Both the position numbers and the translations under genes were made by a program. A stretch of 64,000 bases of DNA, taken from the NCBI RefSeq assembly GCF_001425175.1, contig NZ_LMDV01000008.1:1163494-1227493 (forward strand), written 5' to 3'. The notes beneath the pieces are model-generated. The model saw nothing but the letters and a program-made list of their open reading frames with translations, was not told the DNA's origin and made no database searches. Source of the stretch: Nocardioides sp. Root1257 (lineage in GTDB: Bacteria; Actinomycetota; Actinomycetes; Propionibacteriales; Nocardioidaceae). Shown one piece after another: positions 49,011-57,324 of this stretch. Position 1 is the stretch's first letter, and each line of letters begins with the position of its first letter.

Positions 49011-49093
49011 CGGACACCACCTCCCGTGGCATCAGAGCACGGGGCGGGCCGACCCGGTAGGGGCGTAGGTCCCGGTTGCGACGACGCCGCCCG

Positions 49094-49288
49094 TCACCCA
49101 GGCACGAGCCTCAGCGCCAGGGCAGGACAGGCGCCGACCGCACGTCGGGCGTGCGGCACCAGGTCGTCGCCGATCTCGGGGGTGTCGATGACCGGGAAGC
49201 CCCACTCGTCGAGGCCGACCTTCTCGGGGAGGAGGCGCGCGCACAGGCCGTGGCCGTCGCAGCGGGTCCAGTCCACCTCGATCCTCAT
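49094..49288 (-). CDS. Small [3Fe-4S]-type ferredoxin
   Basis: 64 aa. Three cluster ligands, C10-x5-C16 and C54-Pro (RCDGHGLC and ACPAL), the pattern of single-cluster [3Fe-4S] ferredoxins that usually serve P450s. No P450 is near; instead it is the last gene of the redox island and overlaps the NuoF-like gene (ATGA), so it is a likely electron carrier for that flavoprotein. Confidence 0.92.
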   Translation of the reverse strand: MRIEVDWTRCDGHGLCARLLPEKVGLDEWGFPVIDTPEIGDDLVPHARRAVGACPALALRLVPG

Positions 49289-50481
49289 GACGCACTCCGT
49301 ACGGCGGGGGCTGGACCGGTCGGCAGCTCCTGCAGCCACGGTCGTCCGCACGTCCCGTGTCGCCGGTGTTCCTCGACCTCGGCGGTCATCGTCGTGAGCG
49401 CCGTCCGGATGAACATCGCGGCGCCGTCGGGATGCGCGCAGGCGCCCCGACCGGGCAGCTGGGCGACGCGTCGGTCGAGGTCGGCCGTCGACGGTCGACC
49501 GTGCAGCAGCGCGTACGCGTCGCGCGCGACGGCCGGGAGCCCGAAGAAGCACGGACCGCACTGCCCGGCCGACTGGCCGGCGAGCCAGGTGCTGACCGCC
49601 ACGACCTCGGCAAGCGCGCAGGTGTCGTTCGACAGCCGGGCGACAACGCCCGCGTTGAGAGGCAGCCCCGCCTCCCGGAGCCCGGGTCGCTCCACCCGCA
49701 GGTCACGGATGTCGCTGACCCAGCTGCCGTGGTAGCCACCGATCAGCACCGGTCGCGGGTCCGTGTCCTGGCCGGGCAGCAGCGCCGCCAGGGGCAGCCC
49801 CGTCGGGACCTCGACCACGCCCGGGCCCGAGACGTCACCGACCAGGGTGAGCAGGGTGGTCCCCGGCTCGGCGGCGCTGCCGATCGCGGCGTACCCGTCG
49901 GCACCGAGTGAGCTCAGCAGGGCGAGCTGGGCGAAGGTCTCGACGTTCGACGCGAACGTCGGGGCGCCTCCGACGCCGCTCTCGTGGGGCAGCACGCGCC
50001 GCCCGGGCGGCACGGCCGGAGCGCCGTCGACCAGTCGGATCGCGGCGCGCACCTCGCCCGAGACGAACCCGCCCGCGTGCGCGACCACCCGGACCCGGGA
50101 GGCGTCGCTCCGCTCGCGGACCGCACGCGTCAACGCGTCCGTGGCCCCGGGGTCGTGGACCAGCACGGTGACGTGGCGCGTGTCGAGGGCACGCGCCACG
50201 AGCAGGGCGCCGTCGAGCACGAGGTGCGGTGCCTGACGCATCAGGGTGCGGTCCTTCTGGCTGGCGGGCTCGCTCTCCGACCCGTTGACCAGGACCTGGA
50301 CGGCTCGGCCCCGAGGCATCGCCGCGAGCTTGGTCGCGACCGGGAAGCCGGCGCCGCCGCGACCGAGCAGGCGCACCTGCTGGGCGAGGCCGACGAGCTC
50401 GTCCTGGTTGCGGTGCCGGGGTGTCCCGGCGGGAGCCGTCAGCAGTCGGGAGACGGTCGGGTGGGTCTCGAGCATCGTCAT
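49285..50481 (-). CDS. NuoF-like FMN/NAD(P)H-binding flavoprotein (51-kDa subunit family)
   Basis: 398 aa. The FMN/NADH region GRGGAGFP (40-47) and VNGSESEPASQKDR (65-78) match complex I NuoF, followed by an SLBB domain and a C-terminal iron-sulfur domain. Only three of the four usual cluster cysteines remain: C308, C311 and C348; the first (Cys in the NuoF S-C-G motif) is A305. It should oxidise NAD(P)H and pass electrons to the ferredoxin or cytochrome b. Overlaps both neighbours. Confidence 0.85.
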   Translation of the reverse strand: MTMLETHPTVSRLLTAPAGTPRHRNQDELVGLAQQVRLLGRGGAGFPVATKLAAMPRGRAVQVLVNGSESEPASQKDRTLMRQAPHLVLDGALLVARALDTRHVTVLVHDPGATDALTRAVRERSDASRVRVVAHAGGFVSGEVRAAIRLVDGAPAVPPGRRVLPHESGVGGAPTFASNVETFAQLALLSSLGADGYAAIGSAAEPGTTLLTLVGDVSGPGVVEVPTGLPLAALLPGQDTDPRPVLIGGYHGSWVSDIRDLRVERPGLREAGLPLNAGVVARLSNDTCALAEVVAVSTWLAGQSAGQCGPCFFGLPAVARDAYALLHGRPSTADLDRRVAQLPGRGACAHPDGAAMFIRTALTTMTAEVEEHRRHGTCGRPWLQELPTGPAPAVRSAS

Positions 50482-51080
50482 CGGACTCCTCCGGTGGTGA
50501 GCTGGCGGCGGGCCGCCGCCAGGGGCGAGGTGGACTCGTGGCGGTCGGCGACGACGAGGCGGGCGACCAGGGCACCCGCGACCGCGGCGGCGCACCCGGC
50601 GTACAGGACCCAGGTCCACCAGCGGCCCGTGTCGGTGCCGGCGAGGATCCCGTGTCCCAGGGAGAGCAGCCACACGACGTACGCCGACGCGTGGAGCGCC
50701 CGCCAGTGCCGCGCGGAGCGGGCCGAGGCGGCCAGACGGCCTCGGGCGGCCCCGCTGACCGCGACCGCGGCCAGGCTGTACGCCGCGAGGGTGCCGAGCC
50801 CGAGCGCGAAGCCGCGGTAGCCGGCCGTGAACGGCACCAGCGCGCCGGGCACGGACAGGTCGACGAAGCTGTCGGTGACGACGAGCACGACGTGCAGCCC
50901 GAGCATCGCGACGGTCACGACGGCCGCAGAGCGGTGGGCGAGCTGACGGAGGACGCGCCGGTCACGGGAGCGGTCGTCGGCCCGATGACCGGTGGAGGCG
51001 AGCGCGCCGAGCACGACCGACCCGGTTGCGGCGAGGAACGCGATGAGGCCGGCGGCGCGGGCGAGGTACCAGAGCGTCAT
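50478..51080 (-). CDS. Ferric reductase-like transmembrane cytochrome b
   Basis: 200 aa, about six membrane helices. Four histidines in two pairs, H49/H63 and H130/H143 (spaced 14 and 13), fit two stacked b hemes as in FRD/NOX/MsrQ membrane domains. It lacks the usual FAD/NAD domain, which the NuoF-like neighbour could replace. ATG overlaps the apbE stop. Confidence 0.85.
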   Translation of the reverse strand: MTLWYLARAAGLIAFLAATGSVVLGALASTGHRADDRSRDRRVLRQLAHRSAAVVTVAMLGLHVVLVVTDSFVDLSVPGALVPFTAGYRGFALGLGTLAAYSLAAVAVSGAARGRLAASARSARHWRALHASAYVVWLLSLGHGILAGTDTGRWWTWVLYAGCAAAVAGALVARLVVADRHESTSPLAAARRQLTTGGVR

Positions 51081-51991
51081 GCCACGGCCCTCGTGTCCTC
51101 GGGCCAGGCGCCGACGGTGACGACGTGACCGTGCCGGTCGACCAGACGGGCGTCGATCCCGACGTCGGACAGGCGGTCCGCGGCCGACTCGCCCCACACG
51201 AGCGCGGCCGTGCTCCAGGTGTTCGCCTCGACGGCGGTGGGCGCCCAGACGGTGGCGCTGCGCAGGTCGCCGGTCACCGGCCGCGCCGTCCTGGGGTCGA
51301 TGACGTGGTGCTCCGGACCGCGGTCGGAGACCCAGCTGCGGGCCAGGACCGACGACGTGGCGAGCCCGCCGTGCGTCAGGTCGACCCGGTACGTCGGACC
51401 GCCCAGCACCTCCGCCACGTCGATCCGCCAGGGCCGGGCCAGGTGGCCGGCGACGGCGAGGTCGCCGCCGATCTCCACGAGGGTGGCGACCCCGAGCCGG
51501 GCGTGGACCCGCCGGGCCGCCTCGTCGGCGGTCCAGGCCTTGGCGGTCGCACCGAGGTCCAGCCGGACGCCGGCGGGCACGCCGACCCGGTGCAGCCTCC
51601 GGTCGACCGCGACCGACCTCCAGTCGGAGCCCGCACGGGCGGCCGTCGTCGTCCGCACCCGTCGTCGGACGACCTCGATGTCGTCGTCGTACCCGGCCGC
51701 CAGGAGGTGGGCGCCGACCGTGGGGTCGACCGCCCCGTGGGTGCGGCGGGCGGCCGCGAGGGCGATGTCGGTCAGCTCGACGGTCAACGAGCGGACCGGG
51801 ACGAGCGAGCCGCCGGCCGCGTTCACCTCGGCCAGGTCGGAGTCGTCGCGGAACCTGCTGACGGACTCGGACACCGCGGCCATGAGCTGCTGCACGACCC
51901 GCCGGGCGGTGGCCAGGTCGTCGGTGGACCCGGTGGCGAGGGTGACCCGGACCCGGCAGGACCAGTCCGACCACACGGTGCTCGTGCTCAT
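51077..51991 (-). CDS. apbE: FAD:protein FMN transferase (ApbE family)
   Basis: 304 aa. ApbE attaches FMN covalently to Ser/Thr in target proteins. Family marks: S-R-F-R-D-D-S-D-L (about 45-53), D-L-G-A-T-A-K-A-W (about 147-155), E-I-G-G-D-L and H-H-V-I-D-P (about 228-233). There is no signal peptide, unlike most ApbE lipoproteins. No classic FMN-binding substrate lies in the window. Overlaps both neighbours by four bases. Confidence 0.9.
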   Translation of the reverse strand: MSTSTVWSDWSCRVRVTLATGSTDDLATARRVVQQLMAAVSESVSRFRDDSDLAEVNAAGGSLVPVRSLTVELTDIALAAARRTHGAVDPTVGAHLLAAGYDDDIEVVRRRVRTTTAARAGSDWRSVAVDRRLHRVGVPAGVRLDLGATAKAWTADEAARRVHARLGVATLVEIGGDLAVAGHLARPWRIDVAEVLGGPTYRVDLTHGGLATSSVLARSWVSDRGPEHHVIDPRTARPVTGDLRSATVWAPTAVEANTWSTAALVWGESAADRLSDVGIDARLVDRHGHVVTVGAWPEDTRAVA

Positions 51992-52281
51992 GACGACTGG
52001 GTCCCGCCGTCGGAGCTGCCCGAGCTGGTCGACGACCCGACTCCGCTGCCGGTCGAGCTCCCGGAGCTGTTCGATGATGTCGTCGAGGAGCCGGACGAAT
52101 CGGACGAGCTGGTCGAGTCGGACGTCGTGCCACCGTTGTCGGTCGTGCCGGAGGCCGCCTGCTGGGTCGTGGTGGCGACCGCCAGGGTGAGGAGCCCGGT
52201 CCCGGCCAGGGCGCCGAGGGCGATGCCTGCGGTGCGGGTCCGGGCCCGTCGGAGGAGCGAGGAGCGGCTGTTGTCGGTCAT
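51988..52281 (-). CDS. Ser/Thr/Gly-rich single-pass membrane protein
   Basis: 97 aa. Basic N terminus, one membrane helix (about 18-37), then about 55 residues that are nearly all Ser, Thr, Gly and Asp, predicted outside. First gene of the ApbE/cytochrome operon, overlapping apbE. It could be a spacer, a glycosylated stalk, or a Ser/Thr acceptor for FMN; the sequence alone cannot decide. Confidence 0.75.
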   Translation of the reverse strand: MTDNSRSSLLRRARTRTAGIALGALAGTGLLTLAVATTTQQAASGTTDNGGTTSDSTSSSDSSGSSTTSSNSSGSSTGSGVGSSTSSGSSDGGTQSS

Positions 52282-52326
52282 GGCAACAGCGTGCGTGGCC
52301 CTGGCTCAGACGGACGGAAACCGCTG

Positions 52327-52343
52327 CTCAAATCGAGGTCAAA
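52327..52343 (-). promoter_or_regulatory. Putative response-regulator box, site 1 (TCAAA-N6-TCAAA)
   Basis: On the plus strand CTCAAATC, GAG, GTCAAA: two TCAAA units 11 bases apart, 46 bases upstream of the Ser/Thr-rich gene. It matches 14 of 17 positions with site 2 at 55003. The 11-base direct repeat is the usual geometry for OmpR/PhoB-type regulators. Confidence 0.6.
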
Positions 52344-52374
52344 ACAACCTGTCAGGCAGCAGTCACGAGCCTGC

Positions 52375-53724
52375 TCAGCGCGGTCCGAGCACCAGGCGCA
52401 CGACCGACCATCCGTCGACGGTCAGGAGCTCGAGGCGACCACCCGACGCCTCGGCGCAGCTCCGGGCGATGTCCAGGCCGAGCCCCGTCGAGCCCCGGTC
52501 GCTGCGGCCGCGGCCGACCGCCCCCGGTGGGACACCCGGGCCGCGGTCGCGGACGTCGACGTGGACGGCCCCGCCGGGACCGCGGGCCACGACGACGGAG
52601 ATCGCCGTGCCCTCGTCGGTGTGCGCGACGGCGTTCTCGAGCAGCGCGTCGAGCGCAGAGCCCAGGTCGGCGGCCGCTGCCCGGACCTCGGGCAGCCCGT
52701 CCTCGATGTCGAGCGCCACGTCGCGTCCCTGGTCCTCCGCGAGGGGAGCCCAGAACTCGAAGCGGTCGCGGGCGGCCGCCGCGGGGTCGCAGTGCGCCAC
52801 CGCGCCCTCGCGCTGCGGCCGGCGTGCGGCGTGGATGACGGCGGTCAGGGTGCGCTCGACCTGGGTGAGATGGGCCTCCAGCTCGTCCTTGCGCTCGGAC
52901 TCGGGCAACGACTCGACGTCGAGCCGGACAGCGGTGAGGGGCGTCCTCAGTCGGTGCGAGAGGTCGGCGACCGTCTCGCGCTCCGCGACGAGCAGCTCGT
53001 CGATGCGGTCGGCCAGCCGGTTGAGCGCCGCGCCGACGCGGCGTACCTCCTCCGGGCCGCCGTCGGGCACCCGGGCCGTCAGGTCCCCGTCGCTGAGCCG
53101 GTCTGCGGTCTCGGCGGCGGCCGAGAGGTGGCGGACCAGGCGGCGGGTGACGAGCTCGCCGGCACCCGCAGCGGCCAGGAGCAGCACGATGGCAGCGCCG
53201 CCGAGGAGCAGGGTCCCCTCGAGCACCGTCTGCCGGACCTGGGAGTCGGGTGCGAGCGCCGCGACCCAGACCGGCCCGTCGGACGTCGAGACCTGGATGA
53301 CCACGAGCTCCCCGCCGTCGACGGGCCGGGTCTGCGCCTGCGACGTCGGCCGCAGGTCGCCGTAGCGGTTGTCGCTGTCACCGTCGTTGTCCCTGACGCC
53401 CCCGCGACGGCCGTCCCCATCGGGGTCGGACTCATCGAGACCGGGCACCGACGCGCCGACGCTGGTGCCGTCGGGCAGCACCACCTCGACCGGGTAGGTG
53501 TCGCTGCGGTCGTTGATCCGCTTGACGTAGTCGCTCAGCGCATCGGCGTCGACGGCTCCGGTGCTGACGTAGTCGGCGACGCCTTGGGCGACGTCGGTCG
53601 CGCTCTGACGGGTGTCCTCGGTCGCCGACTGGTGCAGCAGCAGCACGAGCGGTACGGCGAACAGCGCCAGGACCGCCGCCGCGGTCCCGACGGTGAGCGC
53701 GAGGATCCGGGCCCGCAGGCTCAT
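52375..53724 (-). CDS. Sensor histidine kinase of the redox island
   Basis: 449 aa. TM1 (about 8-31), an external domain (32-165) with an Asp/Gly-rich loop (98-120), TM2 (about 168-190), HAMP, HisKA H257 (DLSHRLRTPL) and HATPase (ENAVAHT, GSTGLGL). ATG overlaps the regulator stop. The acidic loop resembles calcium-binding DxDxDG strings. Confidence 0.92.
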   Translation of the reverse strand: MSLRARILALTVGTAAAVLALFAVPLVLLLHQSATEDTRQSATDVAQGVADYVSTGAVDADALSDYVKRINDRSDTYPVEVVLPDGTSVGASVPGLDESDPDGDGRRGGVRDNDGDSDNRYGDLRPTSQAQTRPVDGGELVVIQVSTSDGPVWVAALAPDSQVRQTVLEGTLLLGGAAIVLLLAAAGAGELVTRRLVRHLSAAAETADRLSDGDLTARVPDGGPEEVRRVGAALNRLADRIDELLVAERETVADLSHRLRTPLTAVRLDVESLPESERKDELEAHLTQVERTLTAVIHAARRPQREGAVAHCDPAAAARDRFEFWAPLAEDQGRDVALDIEDGLPEVRAAAADLGSALDALLENAVAHTDEGTAISVVVARGPGGAVHVDVRDRGPGVPPGAVGRGRSDRGSTGLGLDIARSCAEASGGRLELLTVDGWSVVRLVLGPR

Positions 53725-54410
53725 CGCTCGCCGGGATCGACGAGCTTGACGCCGACACCGCGCACACTCTGGAGGTAGCGCGGCTCGGCGGCGGTCTCGC
53801 CGAGCTTGCGACGCAGCCACGAGAGGTGGACGTCGACGGTGCGGTCCGCGCCACCCCAGGGCATCTGCCACACCTCGGCCAGCAGCTGTCGCTTGCTGAC
53901 CACCTCACCGACGCGCGACGCCAGCGCCAGGAGGAGGTCGAACTCCTTGCGGTTCATGGTGATCTCGCGGCCCTCGAACACCACCGAGCGGGCGACCGGG
54001 TCGATGGCGAGGTCCCGCACCACGACCCGTGGGTCGGTCGGCGTCGCCGGCGTCGTACGACGCAGCACCGCCCGGATCCTGGCCATTGCCTGGCCGGCGG
54101 AGAAGGGTTTGATCAGGTAGTCGTCGGCACCCGCGTCGAGGAGGCGCACGATCTCGCGCTCGTCGTCGCGCGCGGTCGCGATGATCACCGGGACCGTGCT
54201 GCTGGCCCGGATCAGCGCGAGCACGTCGGCACCGTCGAGGTCCGGCAGCCCGAGGTCGAGCATCACCGCCTCGGGTCGGTCGACCGGCAGCGTCTTGATC
54301 GCGTCGACCGCGTTGGACACCGCCGTCACCGTGGCGCCTTGCTCGGTGAGGCCTCGGGTCAGCGCCTTGCGGATGGCATCGTCGTCCTCGACGACCAGGA
54401 TGCGCACCAT
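53721..54410 (-). CDS. OmpR family response regulator of the redox island
   Basis: 229 aa. Receiver with acidic pair E8-D9-D10, phospho-acceptor D52 (VMLDLGLPD) and K (DYLIKPF). C-terminal OmpR winged helix (MNRKEFDLLLAL, DRTVDVHLSWLRRKLGE). Precedes its kinase. The 11-base direct-repeat boxes at 52327 and 55003 are its likely targets. Confidence 0.94.
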   Translation of the reverse strand: MVRILVVEDDDAIRKALTRGLTEQGATVTAVSNAVDAIKTLPVDRPEAVMLDLGLPDLDGADVLALIRASSTVPVIIATARDDEREIVRLLDAGADDYLIKPFSAGQAMARIRAVLRRTTPATPTDPRVVVRDLAIDPVARSVVFEGREITMNRKEFDLLLALASRVGEVVSKRQLLAEVWQMPWGGADRTVDVHLSWLRRKLGETAAEPRYLQSVRGVGVKLVDPGER

Positions 54411-54426
54411 GGCGGCAGAGTAGCCG

Positions 54427-54915
54427 TCAGCCGCCACTGGAGGAGCCCGCGTCTGACCACGCAGCCTGGGCGCCGCTGTGCCCGATCCGCGCCACCTGCA
54501 CCCCGGTGCCGATCGCGGCGAGCACCGCGAGCACGCCGACCCCGGTGACGAGCACCGGCGGCCACGGGCGCTTCGGCGCAGCCGTTTCGCGTGGGGTCCG
54601 GGTCAGCCACCAGAACCCCGCGGCCAGGACGAACAGCGCGATCGTGAACGGCAGCAGCTGGTCGCCCAGCTCGGCGTGCCGCTCGATCAGGGCGTTGTGC
54701 GGGAGGTCGTGCTCGAGGTTCTCGCCGGTCGCGGTCGAGAGCGGTGTCAGCACCAGCGCGACCAGGCTCACCCCGGCCGGCAGGGGACCTGCCCAGGCGC
54801 GGAACCTCGGCCAGCACACCGCCAGCACCACCAGCAGCACCGCGAGCGGCACGAACACCACCGTGGCGTGGACCAGCAGGGGGTGCACCGGGAGGCCGAA
54901 CATCGTCGAAGGCAT
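54427..54915 (-). CDS. DUF2231 membrane protein
   Basis: 162 aa from ATG 54915 (a GTG at 54921 is in frame), four membrane helices. The N-terminal G-L-P-V-H-P-L-L-V-H motif with two His and a second H pair (EHDLPHN, ERHAELGD) is typical of DUF2231, often near heme or redox genes. It precedes the response regulator by 16 bases and is probably the first gene of the regulatory operon. Confidence 0.85.
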   Translation of the reverse strand: MPSTMFGLPVHPLLVHATVVFVPLAVLLVVLAVCWPRFRAWAGPLPAGVSLVALVLTPLSTATGENLEHDLPHNALIERHAELGDQLLPFTIALFVLAAGFWWLTRTPRETAAPKRPWPPVLVTGVGVLAVLAAIGTGVQVARIGHSGAQAAWSDAGSSSGG

Positions 54916-55002
54916 CGTCACGTCCTGTCGTACGGCGCGCCCGTCGCGCGCCGACCGGGCCCGAGCCTCCGGTCCGCGAGGTCAGGTAGGCGCCAACGAG
55001 AC

Positions 55003-55019
55003 CTCAAATCTGCGTCAAA
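55003..55019 (-). promoter_or_regulatory. Putative response-regulator box, site 2 (TCAAA-N6-TCAAA)
   Basis: On the plus strand CTCAAATC, TGC, GTCAAA: TCAAA at 55004-55008 and 55015-55019. It lies 88 bases upstream of the DUF2231 start and nearly matches site 1, implying feedback control of the DUF2231-regulator-kinase operon. Confidence 0.6.
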
Positions 55020-55051
55020 TGAGCCGTCACACGACCCGTGGGAAATGCACG

Positions 55052-55085
55052 AAGCCCCTGACCTGCTCGTGCAGGTCAGGGGCTT
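55052..55085 (-). terminator. Hairpin terminator after tRNA-His
   Basis: A perfect 15-bp stem (55052-55066 with 55071-55085) around the loop TCGT, seven bases past the tRNA-His 3' end. Confidence 0.75.
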
Positions 55086-55092
55086 GGCGCTC

Positions 55093-55168
55093 TGGGGTGA
55101 GTAACGGGACTCGAACCCGCGACATCCGCCACCACAAGGCGGCGCTCTACCAGCTGAGCTATACCCAC
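55093..55168 (-). tRNA. tRNA-His (GUG anticodon)
   Basis: 76 nt with encoded CCA (55093-55095). Anticodon loop TTGTGGT gives GUG. The base before the 5' end (55169) is G on the tRNA strand, facing discriminator C73, so G-1 is encoded as expected for tRNA-His. Confidence 0.96.
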
Positions 55169-55209
55169 CAAGGCCGGTCCCGGAGGACCGAGGAGAAAGT
55201 GTAGGGGAA

Positions 55210-55866
55210 CTACTCGCCGTTCGTGGAATCGGACTGGGCGGCGGGACGCTCGTCGCCGGTGAGACCGGTCAGGGCGCCGCCGTGACGCGCGGCGATCGCC
55301 CGCGCGGCCTCGCTCTCCGGGCCCGGCGAGGGCACGAAGACGGCCTCGCGGTAGTAGCGCAGCTCCTCGATGCTCTCCTGGATGTCGGCGAGCGCACGGT
55401 GGTTGCCGCGCTTCGCGGGCGCCTGGAAGTACGCGCGAGGGAACCAGCGCCGCGACAGCTCCTTGATCGACGACACGTCGACGATCCGGTAGTGCAGGAA
55501 GGTCTCGAGGGTCGGCATGTCGCGCGCCAGGAACGCCCGGTCGGTGGCGACGGTGTTGCCGGCGAGCGGGGGCCGGCTGCCCTCGGGGCAGTGCTCCTTG
55601 ATGTAGGCGAGCACGCGCTCCTCGGCCTCCTCGAGGGTGACCCCGGAGTCGAGCTCGGCCGACAGGCCCGACTTGGCGTGCATCTCGCGCACGAAGTCGT
55701 TCATCTGGTCGATCGCCTCGGGCGGTGGCTTCACGATGATGTCGATGCCCTCGCCGAGCACGTTGAGCTCGAAGTCGGTGACCAGGGCCGCGACCTCGAT
55801 GAGCGCATCGGCGCCGAGGTCGAGCCCGGTCATCTCACAGTCGATCCAGACGAGTCGGTCGTTCAC
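55210..55866 (-). CDS. orn: Oligoribonuclease
   Basis: 218 aa DEDDh exonuclease that degrades 2-5-mer RNAs and pGpG. Motifs: [10 protein letters not shown] (D and E), the central N-T-V-A-T-D-R-A-F, and H-R-A-L-A-D-I with the late His/Asp. C-terminal tail is longer than in E. coli. GTG start eight bases after TAGGGT (55875-55880). Confidence 0.96.
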   Translation of the reverse strand: MNDRLVWIDCEMTGLDLGADALIEVAALVTDFELNVLGEGIDIIVKPPPEAIDQMNDFVREMHAKSGLSAELDSGVTLEEAEERVLAYIKEHCPEGSRPPLAGNTVATDRAFLARDMPTLETFLHYRIVDVSSIKELSRRWFPRAYFQAPAKRGNHRALADIQESIEELRYYREAVFVPSPGPESEAARAIAARHGGALTGLTGDERPAAQSDSTNGE

Positions 55867-55886
55867 GAGACGCCACCCTACGCCGA

Positions 55887-55918
55887 GGAGCCCCGGGGCC
55901 AGTCGGCCCCGGGGCTCC
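55887..55918 (-). terminator. Strong GC hairpin downstream of the OmpA-like gene
   Basis: A perfect 14-bp stem (55887-55900 with 55905-55918) with loop AGTC, between the OmpA-like stop and the orn promoter. No T-run. Confidence 0.65.
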
Positions 55919-55943
55919 CGGACGTCGTTCGCGGCGGTGCCGA

Positions 55944-57185
55944 CTAGCGGTAGTAGACCTCGGCGCGACGGTTCTTCCAGGCGGTGCTGCTGACCGGCTG
56001 CTGCATCGCCATCGCGACCTCCGAGACGACCTTCGACTTCACGCCGAGCTCGTCGAGGAAGCCCACGGTGGCCCGGGCGCGGCGCGCCGCGAGGGCCCGC
56101 GAGGACGCGCTGTTGCGACCCGGTCCGAAGGTGTGCCCGTAGACGACCACGAGGTCGGCCTTGGCCAGCATCGGCGCGACCTTGCGCAGGGTCGCGCGAC
56201 CGTCGTCGGTCAGCCGTGCGGAGTTGAACGCGAAGTAGACGGTCGCGCCCAGGTCGAGGCTGTGCTGGGTGCCCGCGGGCTTCGCCGGCACAGTGACCTT
56301 GACGGCGTCGGTGCGGACGACGTCACCGCCGTTGCGGACCTCGATGCGGCACACGCCGCCGTCGATCAGCGCGACGTCGCCGTCGGCCGCGCGGCAGACG
56401 GCCGCCGGCGTGGCGACGACGCGGTACGACGACTCGCCCTTGCCCAGCACGCCGAGCAGGTCGGTCGCCCGGGCCGTGGCCGGGACGCGGGGGAAGCCCC
56501 ACACCGGGAAGGACGCCGCAACGGCGTCCGCGCCGGCCTGGGTGGCGCGCAGGCGGCAGCTGCCGGGCCCGGTCAGGCGGACGGCGCCGGCCTCGGTCAC
56601 GCGGCAGACCTTCGGGCTCAGCGGCTGCACGGCGATCGCGCCGGCAGCGGTCGAGGTGGCCTTGACCGCCGCCGTACCGGCCGACAGGGGCAGGCCCGAC
56701 GGGACCTTCAGCGTCAGCACGGCCCGGTCGGCGGGTGCCGCCGGGACCTCGGGCAGCGGCAGGACCTGGAAGGCCTGGGTCCGGGGGTCGGCGGCCAGGT
56801 AGTAGCCCGCCTCGGGGGCGTCGGCCTGCACCGAGCAGGTACCCGGAGCCACGAGGACGGCGGTGGCGCCGGAGATCGTGCAGACGGCCGGCGTGGTGCT
56901 GGTGTAGACCACGACGTTCGGCGGGGAGGGGATCCGGGCGGCGACGCGCACCGGCGCGGTGGACACCGTCGCGAGGAGCGGCACGGGCCCCTGGTCGACG
57001 CGGGTGTCGGCGAGCGGCGGGAAGTCGATCTCCTGCGGGATGCCGCAGCCGCCGCGGGCGACCGCACCGGTGCGGCACATCGCGTTGGCGGTCGCGGGCG
57101 TGAGCGCGAGGATCGCCCCGGTCAGGGCGGTGAGGACGAGCAGGATGAGCCCGCGGCGACGCCGGGGCGCGGAGGTGCGAAGCAT
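55944..57185 (-). CDS. Secreted protein with C-terminal OmpA-like domain
   Basis: 413 aa from ATG 57185 (GAGAGA upstream). Signal peptide (about 1-36), several Ig-like beta repeats each with paired cysteines (CRTG...GGCG, VCTIS...GTCS, VCRV...SCRL, VCRA...VCRIE), then an OmpA-like peptidoglycan-binding domain ([14 protein letters not shown] about 320-333; late N-R-R-A-E-V). In an actinobacterium this would tether a secreted protein to the cell wall. Confidence 0.82.
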   Translation of the reverse strand: MLRTSAPRRRRGLILLVLTALTGAILALTPATANAMCRTGAVARGGCGIPQEIDFPPLADTRVDQGPVPLLATVSTAPVRVAARIPSPPNVVVYTSTTPAVCTISGATAVLVAPGTCSVQADAPEAGYYLAADPRTQAFQVLPLPEVPAAPADRAVLTLKVPSGLPLSAGTAAVKATSTAAGAIAVQPLSPKVCRVTEAGAVRLTGPGSCRLRATQAGADAVAASFPVWGFPRVPATARATDLLGVLGKGESSYRVVATPAAVCRAADGDVALIDGGVCRIEVRNGGDVVRTDAVKVTVPAKPAGTQHSLDLGATVYFAFNSARLTDDGRATLRKVAPMLAKADLVVVYGHTFGPGRNSASSRALAARRARATVGFLDELGVKSKVVSEVAMAMQQPVSSTAWKNRRAEVYYR

Positions 57186-57311
57186 GGAGTCTCTCTCTGG
57201 ATAGGTAGGTCCTGCAGATCGGCGCAGACCGGCCCGGAATGAGGAGTCGGCCACGAGTCGGGGCCGAGATCAGGGACCTTCGCCTCTCAGACACGCCTCA
57301 GCCTCAGCCCC

Positions 57312-57317
57312 TAGGGT
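57312..57317 (+). promoter_or_regulatory. Leaderless -10 box (TAGGGT) of the MauE-DsbA operon
   Basis: Seven bases separate TAGGGT from the GTG at 57325; there is no Shine-Dalgarno sequence. Confidence 0.5.
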
Positions 57318-57324
57318 CGGAGCC

